Part shown: one piece after another, positions 14,133 to 15,443 of the stretch
How the letters are laid out: every line of letters starts with the position of its first letter
Numbering within the stretch: the first letter of the stretch is position 1
From: Pseudomonadota bacterium
GTDB taxonomy: Bacteria > Desulfobacterota > Desulfobulbia > Desulfobulbales > DAOVYS01
Assembly: GCA_030635485.1 (NCBI GenBank)
Contig: DAOVYS010000033.1
Location: 1-15,443 of the forward strand
Length of the DNA stretch: 15,443 nt
Direction of reading: 5' to 3'
Made by a program: the position numbers and the translations under genes
The notes under the pieces: model-generated
The model's database searches: none
What the model saw: the letters and a program-made list of their open reading frames with translations, nothing else
Told to the model about the DNA's origin: nothing

Positions 14133-14362
14133 TGGTCGCCCTCACGTTCTTCCAAAATAGCAGAAGACAGGTCACTTCCATGGATTTGCAAACGGATTCC
14201 CGGTTTTTTCCATGAAGGTGTCCGTTGGACCCCATCGGAAAATGGAACTATTTCGGCTACAGGTCTCCCACGACGTAAAAGGACGAGTGTTTCTCCATGT
14301 TCTACTTCGGTAATGAAACCTGAAGCTTTCTTACGAAAATCTGTAAATGTTATAGTTTTCAT
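14129..14362 (-). CDS. Phd/YefM-type antitoxin
   Basis: A 77-residue protein with the Phd/YefM N-terminus: MKTITFTDFRKKASGFITEV, then GETLVLLRRGRPVAEIVPFS, the classic motif in which the prevent-host-death family binds DNA as a dimer. The C-terminus (SSAILEEREGDQ) is acidic and would neutralise the PIN toxin. GGGAGG lies 7 nt before the ATG. It is the first gene of the pair; a 46-bp palindrome covers its promoter and ribosome-binding site, probably its own operator. Confidence 0.9.
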   Translation of the reverse strand: MKTITFTDFRKKASGFITEVEHGETLVLLRRGRPVAEIVPFSDGVQRTPSWKKPGIRLQIHGSDLSSAILEEREGDQ

Positions 14363-14365
14363 TGT

Positions 14366-14418
14366 ATTGCCTCCCTATATGTACACCTAAATGTACACAC
14401 GGGGAGGCAATTTGTCAA
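14366..14418 (-). promoter_or_regulatory. Promoter and 46-bp symmetric operator of the Phd/PIN module
   Basis: ATTGCCTCCC (14366-14375) and GGGAGGCAAT (14402-14411) are perfect inverted arms. Inside them, TGTACA occurs at 14380-14385 and 14392-14397. Both pairs share the same centre (14388.5), making one nested dyad. On the - strand, TTGACA (14418-14413) and TACATT (14395-14390), 17 bp apart, form the promoter, so the TGTACA boxes cover the -10 and start site. The inner arm is also the Shine-Dalgarno of the antitoxin gene. Confidence 0.75.
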
Positions 14419-14507
14419 GGCGCGCAAGTGGCCAACAAGTTATTCTATTCGCAATGGTCTACTCATAATTGCTTGTCATAACACGAATGCAAAGTAGGGT
14501 CAAAATG

Positions 14508-14524
14508 AGACCTGATCCCTTTTC
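14508..14524 (-). repeat. Third, degenerate copy of the RAYT leader box
   Basis: AGACCTGATCCCTTTTC matches 15 of 17 bases of 12794-12810 and most of 13615-13631 in the two RAYT leader repeats, in the same orientation. No RAYT coding sequence follows this copy. The rest of 14419-14546 shows nothing I can assign. Confidence 0.45.
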
Positions 14525-14546
14525 TCCTTTTTTTGATTGGAATTCC

Positions 14547-14575
14547 CGTAAATTCGTACCTCTGGTGAACGGTTA
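14547..14575. repeat. Short hairpin repeat, copy B
   Basis: Matches copy A (888-916) at nearly every position, with one extra G. It overlaps the last 3 nt of the rhodanese gene, including its stop. Bases that differ from copy A still allow pairing (ACC with GGT here, CAC with GTG there), which suggests the hairpin is maintained. Confidence 0.5.
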
Positions 14576-15241
14576 TGGCGTCGTCAGCGTGGGTATCAAA
14601 CCTGGATCTACTTTTTGAGTTATTGGAAGTCCGGTGTCCTTCCAGGAGACCGAATCCGCTGAATTATTAATATCCTCTGTTACAGTTTCAAGCGTAGTTT
14701 TCCAGGGGCTGCTGTTAACAGGAAGTCTTTCAGGATATCCCCTGTATCCATTGTAAACATTTTTATAATTAGTGCCCTGAAATCCTCCGCGACCGCCGGG
14801 GTATGCTTCTTCCTCTTTGAGAGGATTGTCCATTTCGTAGACATTGGTAAACCCAAGTAATTCCAGCTCTTCTGCTGCATAGGTGCTCCTATGGCCGCTT
14901 CGGCACATTGTTATTAATGCTTGGCTTTTATCCTCACCAAATTCTTGCAAGACCAGATCGCCAAAATTATCATTGAGATTCCAGGTGGATTTGCCGTCGG
15001 CATCCACGCCTGTCCAGAACTTCCAAGGTATAAGGTAAGCAATGGGAGTTCCCCCAGGCTCCAGGGCCGGGCTTCCCACCCACACGACTTCTTCCAGGGT
15101 TCTAACATCTATAAGGGTGGCTTGGTCACTGCTGACCATATCATAAGCCTCTTGCGCGGTTATCTGTTCGAATGCTGCAGCACTTCCCACACCAATAGTC
15201 AATACTGCCGTTAATGCCAAAGCGGATAACTTCTTTTTCAT
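14573..15241 (-). CDS. Exported rhodanese-like domain protein
   Basis: A 222-residue protein with a clear signal peptide (MKKKLSALALTAVLTIGVGSAAA, cut probably after residue 23), so periplasmic. The rhodanese domain (about 26-150) opens with ITAQEAYDMV and LIDVRTLEEV and has the active-site loop MCRSGHRST with the persulfide-forming Cys113. An insert between these (about 55-95) is rich in Trp and Gly, and a tail of about 70 residues after the domain (RGGFQGTNYKNVYNGY onward) is specific to this type and unassigned. Rhodaneses transfer sulfane sulfur; the acceptor here is unknown, but sulfur handling would suit a sulfur-metabolising host. GGAGG lies 7 nt before the ATG. It stands alone. Confidence 0.9.
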   Translation of the reverse strand: MKKKLSALALTAVLTIGVGSAAAFEQITAQEAYDMVSSDQATLIDVRTLEEVVWVGSPALEPGGTPIAYLIPWKFWTGVDADGKSTWNLNDNFGDLVLQEFGEDKSQALITMCRSGHRSTYAAEELELLGFTNVYEMDNPLKEEEAYPGGRGGFQGTNYKNVYNGYRGYPERLPVNSSPWKTTLETVTEDINNSADSVSWKDTGLPITQKVDPGLIPTLTTP

Positions 15242-15335
15242 ATCTTACCTCCAGTTATGATTAAAAATCGTTATGGTTGCCTGCCAGAAAAATGGGTCAA
15301 ATTAAAAATTTCTCCCTATGGTCGAAACGCCGGAT

Positions 15336-15443
15336 TCATTGAATCAGACTTTTTACGCGCCCATTGGAAGCACCTTGGGGTGAAGCCATCAAGGTCCCCA
15401 TTGCCACATCCCCACATTGCTCCGGGTCCAATTTCAGGCCCAA
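15336..15443 (-). CDS. Possible C-terminal fragment of an unidentified protein (partial)
   Basis: A frame entering from the right edge runs 35 codons to TGA (15338-15336), with the stretch VAMGTLMASPQGASNGRVKS. A second frame is also open across much of the same stretch, so coding is uncertain. The stop lies within GATTCA-T-TGAATC, a small palindrome. I recognise no family. Confidence 0.25.
   Translation of the reverse strand: MGLKLDPEQCGDVAMGTLMASPQGASNGRVKSLIQ

Noticed and set aside
11590..14420. CRISPR array or integron cassette array in the accessory island
   Set aside because: No regularly spaced short repeats, no cas genes, no integrase and no attC-like sites; the repeats are RAYT-derived or promoter palindromes.

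Overview
The window looks like a chromosomal segment of a deltaproteobacterium, probably a sulfate reducer of the Desulfobacterota. The basis is the gene mix: a degenerate stand-alone HsdR_N-like protein, a class II DAHP synthase next to a phosphomannomutase, a multi-receiver hybrid kinase with c-di-GMP and HDOD partners, and many small toxin-antitoxin and RAYT genes. This placement is inference from gene families only.

Positions 1-5230 hold housekeeping metabolism on the + strand. They contain the 3' end of an unidentified gene, a 107-nt cloverleaf-like inverted-repeat element, the degenerate HsdR_N protein, a two-gene unit (class II DAHP synthase with phosphomannomutase starting directly after its stop), a cluster of three hairpins that includes a terminator, and NADP-type isocitrate dehydrogenase with its own strong terminator.

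Positions 5290-11475 hold a three-gene + strand signalling operon. A candidate promoter is followed by a foldable leader, then a soluble PAS-HAMP-GAF hybrid histidine kinase with three receivers, a REC-GGDEF-HD-GYP response regulator and an HDOD protein. The likely flow is sensing, phosphorelay to a diguanylate cyclase regulator, then HDOD output. The kinase's second and third receivers and the HD-GYP domain have lost conserved residues, whereas the GGDEF active site and I-site are intact.

Positions 11590-14420 are an accessory island, entirely on the - strand, with three toxin-antitoxin modules of different families: ParD-like/RelE-ParE, BrnT/BrnA and Phd/PIN. Each has an inverted repeat at its promoter that looks like an autoregulatory operator. 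RAYT-derived sequence lies between the modules: a C-terminally truncated RAYT gene, a second fragment keeping only its 5' end, and a short box seen three times. Positions 14573-15241 encode an exported rhodanese. Its 3' end runs into a short hairpin repeat that also occurs near position 900.
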